Source: Sphingomonadaceae bacterium (GTDB lineage Bacteria > Pseudomonadota > Alphaproteobacteria > Sphingomonadales > Sphingomonadaceae). From it: a stretch of 64,000 nucleotides of DNA. Position 1 is the stretch's first letter. Each line of letters begins with the position of its first letter. The position numbers and the translations under genes are program-made. The stretch covers positions 496,001 through 560,000 of the forward strand of contig JACKKZ010000003.1 of NCBI GenBank assembly GCA_024236195.1, written 5' to 3'. This document shows positions 57,938-64,000 of this stretch, piece by piece. A model generated the notes under the pieces. The model was not told the DNA's origin. It did not search any database and was given only the letters and a program-made list of their open reading frames with translations.

Positions 57938-59130
57938 TATTTTTGGGCCAGCTGTTCGACCACACCCTTGGGCAGCAGGATCAGCGCCTGTCCGCGCCCG
58001 CTCATGCCCCCGGCAATTTCCCGCGCATCCGCGCCTGCGCCCCAGAATGTGTCAAATCGGTTGGCGCCCTTGATCGCACCGCCCGTATCCTGCGCGATCC
58101 AAAGGCCATTAGCGACATCACGATCGAGGTCGAGCCAGACGGGTGCCCCCAAGGGCACGAATTTGGGGTCCGTCGCGACCGAACTTTCCCGTCGCACCGG
58201 CACACCCAGCGCGCCCAGCGGCCCGTCACCCTCCAGCACACGGAAAAAGACCCAGCTTTCATTCATGCGCATCAGCGCGTCACCCGCTTCGGGGTTTTCG
58301 CGCAGATAGGCCATGATCCCTTGCATGGAGCCGGGATATTGCCCCGGCCCATCGCCCAGCAATCCGCGCTGACGCATGACCCCGCCAATCCCGGTATAGG
58401 CGCGCCCGTTCTGCCCGGCATAGCCGATCCGCGTCACCGTACCGTCTGGAGCCACCAAGCGCCCCGAACCCTGGATCTGCAGGAAGAAGAACTCCACCGG
58501 ATCCGCCGCCCAGCCGATTTCCAGCCCGCGATTGGCCAATGCGCCATCCTCGATCTCGGCCCGGGTGTAATAGGGGACGAATTTGCCCGAAGCGTCATAG
58601 CGGCCGAGCGGTGCACGGCCGGTGCGCTCGCTGGCTGGCACATCGTCCGGCCATGCGCGGACCAGCTCTGGCGGCATGGCATAGACAGGCACGTCAAAGC
58701 CCGGCTGCCGGGTGCGCACGCCACCAATCTCCGGCTCGAAATAGCCAGTGGCAAAGGCACTGCCATCGCCCACACGGGCGGTTTCGAAATGTGTCTCAAA
58801 GAATTCGCGCGCGCGGCCATAGGGCCAGCCCAGCGCTGCATTGCAGGCAGGGCGCCATTGCTCCGGCGTGGTCAGCCCGCTGGCGTCAGTCCGCTTGAGC
58901 AGCACAGGGCAGCTTTCGAGGAACGAGGCGAGCCCTGCCCCTGCATCATCTGCATCCATGCGCAGGGAGGCGACCGTCGGCCCCAGCTCGACCCCGGCGA
59001 ACAGCGCGCTTTCAACGCTGCCCGCTGGCGGCGCGACAGGGGGTTGCTTGCTTTCAGGGACCAGCCGGACGCAGCCAGCCAGCAGCAGCAGCGACGCTGC
59101 AATTCCGAACTGCCGCCCGAAACGCAGCAT
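57937..59130 (-). CDS. mltA: Membrane-bound lytic murein transglycosylase A
   Basis: A 397-residue lipoprotein (lipobox LAGC near residue 19) of the MltA family. The MltA domain (FATGYFEPEIGGVRTRQPGFDVPVYAMPPEL, YTRAEIEDGAL, RIGYAGQNGRAYTGIGGVM, MNESWVFFR) is followed by the 3D domain (LGAPVWLDLDRDVANGLWIAQDTGGAIKGANRFDTFWG), whose aspartates are catalytic. It cleaves the MurNAc-GlcNAc bond with 1,6-anhydro ring formation at the outer membrane. It lies 23 bases after the Tim44-like gene on the same strand. Confidence 0.94.
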   Translation of the reverse strand: MLRFGRQFGIAASLLLLAGCVRLVPESKQPPVAPPAGSVESALFAGVELGPTVASLRMDADDAGAGLASFLESCPVLLKRTDASGLTTPEQWRPACNAALGWPYGRAREFFETHFETARVGDGSAFATGYFEPEIGGVRTRQPGFDVPVYAMPPELVRAWPDDVPASERTGRAPLGRYDASGKFVPYYTRAEIEDGALANRGLEIGWAADPVEFFFLQIQGSGRLVAPDGTVTRIGYAGQNGRAYTGIGGVMRQRGLLGDGPGQYPGSMQGIMAYLRENPEAGDALMRMNESWVFFRVLEGDGPLGALGVPVRRESSVATDPKFVPLGAPVWLDLDRDVANGLWIAQDTGGAIKGANRFDTFWGAGADAREIAGGMSGRGQALILLPKGVVEQLAQK

Positions 59131-59153
59131 GGCTATACTCCTGATAGTGTGTT

Positions 59154-59822
59154 TTAGCCTTGGTCGGTTTCGTCCAGCACCCAGTCGGGGCTGGCGGAGG
59201 ATACATCGCGCGAGAAGGTCCAGATGTCGCGGCTTTCAATCGCATCGTTGAGCGACCCGGCCACAACATTGCCATCCTTGTCCCGCGTGACAGAGGCAAT
59301 GTCCGACACGAACAGCACCGCAATACGCGCGATCTTGCCGTCGAGGCTGGCGGAATGGATCCTGCTTTCTTCAACCCGGATCAGCTTGCTGTCCAGCGTC
59401 TCGCCCGCTTCTTCGCGCAGGGTAATTGCGCCATCAAAACTGGCATAAACATCATCGTCGCACAGCTCGCGCAAGGTTGCGCGATCGCCGTTCCAGAACG
59501 CTTCCAGCACCATGCCATAGGCACCCTTGGCCCCGGCAAGGAAAGACGTGATGTCAAAACTGCGGTCTGCCGCTGCAATGGCGCGAACGCCGCGCTCTAC
59601 CGCAGGCAGGGCGCCATCCATTTCGACCGGGCGCGCCGGGGCCAGCACAGCCGGGCTGGCGGGAGTGGCTGCCTTGGGCGCATCGCCCTTGGGCGCGTCA
59701 AACCGGGTCGGGATCGATTCCTCTTCATGTTCCGCCCGGCGGCCAAGCACCGAATAGAGGCGCAAGCCCAGAAAGGCTGCGATCATGGCTAGAATGACGA
59801 TTTCGACCACTACCACGTTAAC
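59154..59822 (-). CDS. Tim44/TimA-type adaptor protein
   Basis: A 222-residue protein with an N-terminal transmembrane helix (VVVVEIVILAMIAAFLGLRLYSVLG), an Ala/Pro-rich linker, and a C-terminal Tim44-like domain (SFLAGAKGAYGMVLEAFWNGDRATLRELCDDDVYASFDGAI, IAVLFVSDIASV). It resembles the alphaproteobacterial TimA protein. GTG 59822 is preferred; longer readings give a non-homologous N-terminus. The secB gene is divergently encoded 256 bases away, which fits a link to protein export. Confidence 0.85.
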   Translation of the reverse strand, partial: VNVVVVEIVILAMIAAFLGLRLYSVLGRRAEHEEESIPTRFDAPKGDAPKAATPASPAVLAPARPVEMDGALPAVERGVRAIAAADRSFDITSFLAGAKGAYGMVLEAFWNGDRATLRELCDDDVYASFDGAITLREEAGETLDSKLIRVEESRIHSASLDGKIARIAVLFVSDIASVTRDKDGNVVAGSLNDAIESRDIWTFSRDVSSASPDWVLDETDQG

Positions 59823-60078
59823 CTGTCCCTTCGGCGGAATTAGAGGTGCGCCGAGCACCAACCACCAGATCAAAAGCAATTGTGCCCTAGATAGGTAACG
59901 AACACAAATGAACAACGCGTGATTGCGTGATTTTCTCTATTTTGGCTGGCCTTTTCGCGACACTCGCCCACTGCCTGCGCGACGCAAGTTGCCCGCAGCC
60001 GCGCACAGTGCTAGGCGCGCCGCCGAGTCCGTATCCTGTGCGGGCAAGAGATCAATCGAGACAGAAAGCAGACAAACC

Positions 60079-60600
60079 ATGGCCGATGAAGGCGACGTCC
60101 TGACCAACCTCAACCCCGCTGCCGGTGCCAATGGCGCTGACAACCAGCCGGTGGCCGGGATCATCTCGCAATATGTGAAGGACATGTCGGTCGAAAACCC
60201 GAAGGCGCCCGAGAGCTACCAGTGGCAGGACAAGCCGCAGATCGACCTGCAATTCAACATCGGCGCAAACCCGGTCAATGACGAGATCCACGAGGTCGAA
60301 CTCAAGATCAACGTCAACGCCAAGTGCGAACAGGGTTCGATCTACCTGGTCGAACTGTCCTATTGCGGTCTCGTCGGCATGCGCAACCTGCCGGAAGACC
60401 AGGCCCACGCCTTCCTTTACGCAGAGGCCCCGCGCCTGCTGTTCCCCTTCGCCCGCCGCGTGATCGCCGATGCGACCCGCGATGCAGGCTACCAGCCGCT
60501 GACAATCGACCCGATCGACTTCAACGGCCTCTACGCCCAGCGCATCCAGCAGCAGCGCGCGCAGCAGGCGGCCGAGCAGGCCCCGGCAGGCGAAGCCTGA
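60079..60600 (+). CDS. secB: Protein-export chaperone SecB
   Basis: A 173-residue SecB with an acidic N-terminus, the core FNIGANPVNDEIHEVELKINVNAK and EQGSIYLVELSYCGLVGMRNLP, LLFPFARRVIADATRDAGYQPLTIDPIDFNGLYAQ, and an Ala/Gln-rich tail. The tetramer keeps preproteins unfolded and hands them to SecA. Start at 60079 matches the family. A divergent Tim44-like gene lies upstream and murJ follows. Confidence 0.97.
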   Translation: MADEGDVLTNLNPAAGANGADNQPVAGIISQYVKDMSVENPKAPESYQWQDKPQIDLQFNIGANPVNDEIHEVELKINVNAKCEQGSIYLVELSYCGLVGMRNLPEDQAHAFLYAEAPRLLFPFARRVIADATRDAGYQPLTIDPIDFNGLYAQRIQQQRAQQAAEQAPAGEA

Positions 60601-60628
60601 GCCGCGTGATCGGGGGCGGGCGCTCGAT

Positions 60629-62200
60629 ATGAGCCTGCTCAAGAACGTCGGAACGATAGGCGGGCTGACGGCTGTCAGCCGCCTGTTCGGTTTCGCGCGC
60701 GACATCCTCATCGCCCGCGTACTCGGTGCTACCGCGATGGGCGATGCGTGGCAGCTGGCCTTCATGCTGCCCAACATCTTCCGCCGCCTGTTTGCCGAAG
60801 GGGCCTTTGCCAGCGCCTTTGTCCCGCTGTTCAACCGGCGGATGAAGGAAGATGGCGACATGGGCGAAGCGCGCGCTTTTGCGGAAAGCGTGCTGGCTGT
60901 ATTGCTGCCGATCCTGATTGTATTCGGGGCACTGGCCATGGTCGCTATGCCGTGGTTGGTCGAATATTTCGCGCCCGAAGGCCTCGCAGAAGACGGGGAT
61001 TCGCTCAGCGTCGCGATCTTCCTTGCACGAGTGACGTTCCCCTATTTGCTGTTCATGAGCCTGGCGACACTGATCGCGGCCGTGCTCAATTCGCTGTCCC
61101 GCTTTGCCGCCGCTGCAGCAGCGCCGGTAATCCTCAATATCTGCCTCATCACCGCCCTCGCCTATGGGCTGATGCTGGGCGAAGGGGTGGAGGCACGGCG
61201 CGCAGTGGCGCAATGGATGGCGCTGGCGCTGTCCGTCTCCGGCCTGTTGCAAGTGCTGTGGCTGGGCTTCTTCATGCGCCGCGCGGGCTTCCACCTCTCG
61301 CTGGTCGCCCCGCGCATCACCAGCGGGGTGAAGGAACTGGGCGTGCTGGTCGTCCCCGCCATTTTCGGGGCAGGCGTCTATCAGATCAGCCGCTTCGTAG
61401 ACCTGTTTTTCCTCTCCACGTTGAAAGTCGGCAGCTATACTTACCTTGCCATGGCTGACCGATGGAACCAGCTGCCGCTGGGCATCATCGGCATTGCTCT
61501 GGGCACGGCGATCCTGCCAGCGCTGTCCCGCTTCCTCGCACGCGAAGAATCGGACGAAGCGGCCCGGCTGCAAAGCAACGCGATCGAGCTGGCCATGCTG
61601 CTGACGCTGCCTTGCGCGGTCGCGCTGTTCTTCACCGGCACCGCTTTCGTGCAGGTCTTCATGGCGGGGCAGAACTTTACGGCCGAAGATGCCGCGATCA
61701 CCGGCATGGTGGTGCAGGGGCTGGTGGTCGGCCTGCCCGCCTATGTGCTGGTGAAAGTGCTGACCCCCAATTTCTTCGCCCGCAAGGATACGCGCACGCC
61801 AGTGGTGACTGCCGCCATTGCGCTGGTGCTGACCATCGGGCTCAATATCGTGCTGGTGCCGCGCATCGGCGTGGTCGGGCTCGCGCTGGCCGGCGCTGCC
61901 GGGGCGTGGTGCAATATCTTGCTGCTGGGTGGCATCCTGCATGTGCGCCAGTTTTACCGTATGCCGGGCCGGATCATGGGGCGGATTATCCGCATTGCCC
62001 TTGCCGCGGCAGCCATGGGTGCGGCGCTATGGTGGCTGATGGGCCAGATCAGCGCCTGGTTTACCGGCTCCGCGATGGAGAAGGCTTCGGGGATCGCCGC
62101 CATCCTCGCAGTCGGATTTGCAGCCTATGGGCTGGCAGCAATTCTGCTCGGCGTGCTTGACCGCGCTACGATCACGCGGCTTATGCGCCGCCAGGGCTAA
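60629..62200 (+). CDS. murJ: Lipid II flippase MurJ
   Basis: A 523-residue membrane protein with 14 predicted helices. It starts MSLLKNVGTIGGLTAVSRLFGFARDILIARVLGA, with the MurJ signature arginines, and has LPNIFRRLFAEGAFASAFVPLFNRR, ISRFVDLFFLSTLKVGSYTYLAMADRWNQLPLGIIGIALGTAILP. MurJ flips lipid II to the periplasmic face for peptidoglycan synthesis. It lies 28 bases after secB and 15 bases before trpS, so an operon is likely. Confidence 0.95.
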   Translation: MSLLKNVGTIGGLTAVSRLFGFARDILIARVLGATAMGDAWQLAFMLPNIFRRLFAEGAFASAFVPLFNRRMKEDGDMGEARAFAESVLAVLLPILIVFGALAMVAMPWLVEYFAPEGLAEDGDSLSVAIFLARVTFPYLLFMSLATLIAAVLNSLSRFAAAAAAPVILNICLITALAYGLMLGEGVEARRAVAQWMALALSVSGLLQVLWLGFFMRRAGFHLSLVAPRITSGVKELGVLVVPAIFGAGVYQISRFVDLFFLSTLKVGSYTYLAMADRWNQLPLGIIGIALGTAILPALSRFLAREESDEAARLQSNAIELAMLLTLPCAVALFFTGTAFVQVFMAGQNFTAEDAAITGMVVQGLVVGLPAYVLVKVLTPNFFARKDTRTPVVTAAIALVLTIGLNIVLVPRIGVVGLALAGAAGAWCNILLLGGILHVRQFYRMPGRIMGRIIRIALAAAAMGAALWWLMGQISAWFTGSAMEKASGIAAILAVGFAAYGLAAILLGVLDRATITRLMRRQG

Positions 62201-62215
62201 TCTGAAGGAAGAATA

Positions 62216-63238
62216 ATGCGCGTCGTTTCCGGCATCCAGCCGACTGGCAACCTCCATCTTGGCAATTACCTGGGCGCGATCCGCAACTGGGTGAAGATGC
62301 AGGACGAAATGGAAGAAGGCTCTCAATGCCTGTTCTTCCTCGCCGATCTTCACGCCATTTCCATGCCGCATGATCCGGCGGAACTGGCATCCAACACGCT
62401 GGAAATGACCGCTGCGCTGGTCGCTTGCGGCATCGACCCGATGCGCTCCGTCCTGTTCAATCAGGCGCAGGTCCATGCACATAGCGAGCTGCAATGGCTG
62501 CTGGGCGGTACCGCGCGGATGGGCTGGCTCAACCGCATGACACAGTGGAAAGACAAGGCGGGCAAGAACCGCGAAGGCCAGTCCGTGGCTTTGTTCACCT
62601 ACCCGGTGCTGCAGGCCGCTGACGTGCTGCTGTATCAGGCGACGCATGTGCCCGTGGGCGAAGACCAGAAGCAGCATCTGGAGCTGGCGCGCGACATTGC
62701 GCAGAAGTTCAACAATGACTTCGCCTCTGAAGAGGCGCCGGTCTTCACCCTGCCCGAACCCTATATCCCGCCGGAAGCGGCGCGGATCATGAGCCTGCGC
62801 GATGGCAGCTCGAAAATGAGCAAGTCCGATCCCTCTGAAATGAGCCGGATCAACCTCGCCGATGATGCCGATACGATCATGAAAAAGGTCAAGAAGGCCA
62901 AGACTGATCCCGAACCTCTGCCGAGCGAAGCAGCCGGGCTGGAAGGGCGTGCAGAAGCACTCAACCTCGTCTCGATCTATGCCGCGATGTCGGGGCAAAG
63001 CGTCGATAGCGTGCTCGCAACCTATGGCGGCGAAGGTTTTGGCAAGTTCAAGCCGGCTTTGGGCGAAGTGCTGGTGGAGAGCCTCGCGCCCATTTCCGAA
63101 CGCTTTAACGCGCTGAAATCTGACCGCGAGGAATTGGACGCGATCCTCGCCCGCGGTGCAGCACAGGCGCGCGAGATTGCCACTCCCACGCTCGATTCGG
63201 CATACCAGGCATTGGGGCTGGTCCGCGCGCATCACTAA
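62216..63238 (+). CDS. trpS: Tryptophanyl-tRNA synthetase
   Basis: A 340-residue class I synthetase charging tRNA-Trp. The HIGH-like motif is PTGNLHLGNYLGAIRNW and KMSKS is SKMSKSDPSEMSRI. Other family segments are PVGEDQKQHLELARDIAQKFN and an intact C-terminal anticodon-binding part. AAGGAAGAATA precedes the ATG. The length is normal. Confidence 0.97.
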   Translation: MRVVSGIQPTGNLHLGNYLGAIRNWVKMQDEMEEGSQCLFFLADLHAISMPHDPAELASNTLEMTAALVACGIDPMRSVLFNQAQVHAHSELQWLLGGTARMGWLNRMTQWKDKAGKNREGQSVALFTYPVLQAADVLLYQATHVPVGEDQKQHLELARDIAQKFNNDFASEEAPVFTLPEPYIPPEAARIMSLRDGSSKMSKSDPSEMSRINLADDADTIMKKVKKAKTDPEPLPSEAAGLEGRAEALNLVSIYAAMSGQSVDSVLATYGGEGFGKFKPALGEVLVESLAPISERFNALKSDREELDAILARGAAQAREIATPTLDSAYQALGLVRAHH

Positions 63239-63325
63239 GCCTTTCTGCGCAAAGCGTTTAAGCCTCCTATTCAAGCCCTGTTCAGCGCCTTTGCGATAGG
63301 GCATTGTCGCAATGGGCAAGGTCCG

Positions 63326-63352
63326 GCGCACAAGGGGTGCGCGGTGCCTTTT
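63326..63352 (+). terminator. Possible terminator after trpS
   Basis: GCGCAC and GTGCGC form a 6-bp stem with a loop of five bases, followed by GGTGCCTTTT. The short stem and its distance of about 90 bases from trpS make the call tentative; it is also close to the next gene's leader. Confidence 0.4.
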
Positions 63353-63374
63353 CCGCCCGCATTGGAGAATGCAC

Positions 63375-64000
63375 ATGACCACCAACAAAAGGTCGTGGGG
63401 TCGCACACTCAAGCTTGCATCCGTGCCGCTGCTGCTGGCCGGGCTGGCCGCCTGCGCCACCCCGTTCAAAGCCGATGTATCCCGCTTCCAGAGCCAGCTT
63501 CCCGCACCGCAGGGCCAGACCTTTGCCGTAGTGGCGGATGACCCGGCGCTGGCCGGCGGGCTGGAATTCAGCCAATATGCCGACATGGTCGAAGCGCAGA
63601 TGGAGCGGCTCGGCTATACCGAGGCAGCTTCGCCGGAAAGCGCGACCTTGCTGGTCCGCTTCGATTATGGCGTGGACAAGGGGCGCGAACGTGTGCGCAG
63701 CACCGGCTTCCGCGATCCCTTCTACGATCCGTGGTATGGCTATTACCGCCCCCATCGCGGCCGCATCTACAGCCGCTTTGGCTGGAATTACGGCTTCTAT
63801 GATCCGTGGTTCGGCGGCGGCCGCGAAGTGACCAGCTACACCGTCTATACCAGCGGCATCGACGTGAAGATTGATCGCGCCGCCGATGGGGAGCGGCTGT
63901 TCGAAGGCAAAGCTGAGGCCTTGTCTACATCCAACCGCCTGCAATATCTGGTCCCGAACCTGGTCGAGGCCATGTTCACCGATTTCCCCGGCAATTCGGG
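63375..64000 (+). CDS. DUF4136-type lipoprotein (3' end beyond window)
   Basis: The first 208 codons of a lipoprotein: signal peptide and lipobox LAAC near residue 27, then a DUF4136-like domain (TFAVVADDPALAGGLEFSQYADMVEAQMERLGYTEAASPESATLLVRFDYG) and a Tyr/Arg/Gly-rich low-complexity region (DPFYDPWYGYYRPH...). The last visible part (AEALSTSNRLQYLVPNLVEAMF) is the domain's C-terminal portion. GGAG 6-9 bases before the ATG supports the start. The window edge cuts it. Function unknown; outer-membrane location likely. Confidence 0.8.
   Translation, partial: MTTNKRSWGRTLKLASVPLLLAGLAACATPFKADVSRFQSQLPAPQGQTFAVVADDPALAGGLEFSQYADMVEAQMERLGYTEAASPESATLLVRFDYGVDKGRERVRSTGFRDPFYDPWYGYYRPHRGRIYSRFGWNYGFYDPWFGGGREVTSYTVYTSGIDVKIDRAADGERLFEGKAEALSTSNRLQYLVPNLVEAMFTDFPGNS

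Noticed and set aside
60521..61942. A long minus-strand open frame opposite murJ
   Set aside because: Its translation is His/Gln/Arg-rich and without motifs; murJ on the plus strand has the full signature and length.
1..64000. tRNA, rRNA or tmRNA genes
   Set aside because: No cloverleaf with the TTCRANY-type arm, and no rRNA-like stretch, was found by eye; a short tRNA could still be missed without a covariance-model scan.

Overview
The window looks like a chromosomal segment of an alphaproteobacterium of the order Sphingomonadales, most probably family Erythrobacteraceae (Erythrobacter/Altererythrobacter-like). The basis is the high GC content, the gene content (ATP12 chaperone, TIGR02186 protein beside a TauE/SafE permease, TorF-type porin, Tim44-like adaptor, DUF3501 with rubrerythrin, an NfrB-like glycosyltransferase with a short NfrA-like partner), and several palindromic repeat families of a kind common in sphingomonads. 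No rRNA, tRNA, CRISPR array, prophage or insertion sequence was recognised.

Layout. 1-6.4 kb: gatA (cut by the window edge) and gatC, an FKBP-type isomerase and rpsU on the minus strand; then a tight plus-strand operon crcB - RluA-type pseudouridine synthase - PaiB-like protein - HAD hydrolase - small membrane protein - ATP12 chaperone, joined by stop/start overlaps. 6.4-10.4 kb: a repeat-filled gap and an Mla/Pqi-type lipid-transport operon (permease with fused STAS domain, ATPase, MCE protein, lipoprotein). 10.5-16.9 kb: valS, a 0.6 kb gap with three palindromic repeats, queE and a MATE exporter. 16.9-22.9 kb: minus-strand genes for an NfrB-like glycosyltransferase, an NfrA C-terminal-like protein, a TauE/SafE permease, TIGR02186 and a HerA-like ATPase. 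23-30.6 kb: nhaA, a small HTH regulator with a membrane partner and a probable operator, a SIMPL protein, a TorF porin, a PPP-type phosphatase and ugd.

30.6-33.5 kb is the clearest accessory islet: part of it is strikingly AT-rich. It holds a TTG-initiated small protein, a LuxR-type HTH protein with a C-terminal membrane anchor, a helical 112-residue protein, a membrane protein overlapping a RadC-like JAB metalloprotein, and a winged-helix regulator. 33.5-41 kb: a CorA/ZntB transporter, ispG, a thioredoxin-like lipoprotein, a retropepsin-like protease, two L,D-transpeptidases and an EamA transporter. 41.3-45 kb: acnA with an apparent frameshift and two exported rhodanese proteins. 45.1-47.3 kb: a very large Ser/Gly-rich surface protein with a PEP-CTERM-like tail.

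47.5-51.3 kb: ruvB, a DsrE-family gene, ruvA, aroC. 52-57.2 kb is a peroxide-defence block: ahpC and ahpF separated by a terminator-like hairpin, then rubrerythrin, an Fe-S/CCG-domain oxidoreductase and DUF3501, with a tandem palindrome before ahpC and a Fur-like box before rubrerythrin. 57.3-64 kb: Smr protein, mltA, Tim44-like protein, secB, murJ, trpS and a truncated DUF4136 lipoprotein.

A 34-base element (TTTYYCC, then TGTTCCATGTGTTCCAC 17 bases further on) lies upstream of queE, ispG and ruvA in the same orientation each time. It is the best candidate here for an undescribed regulatory signal.
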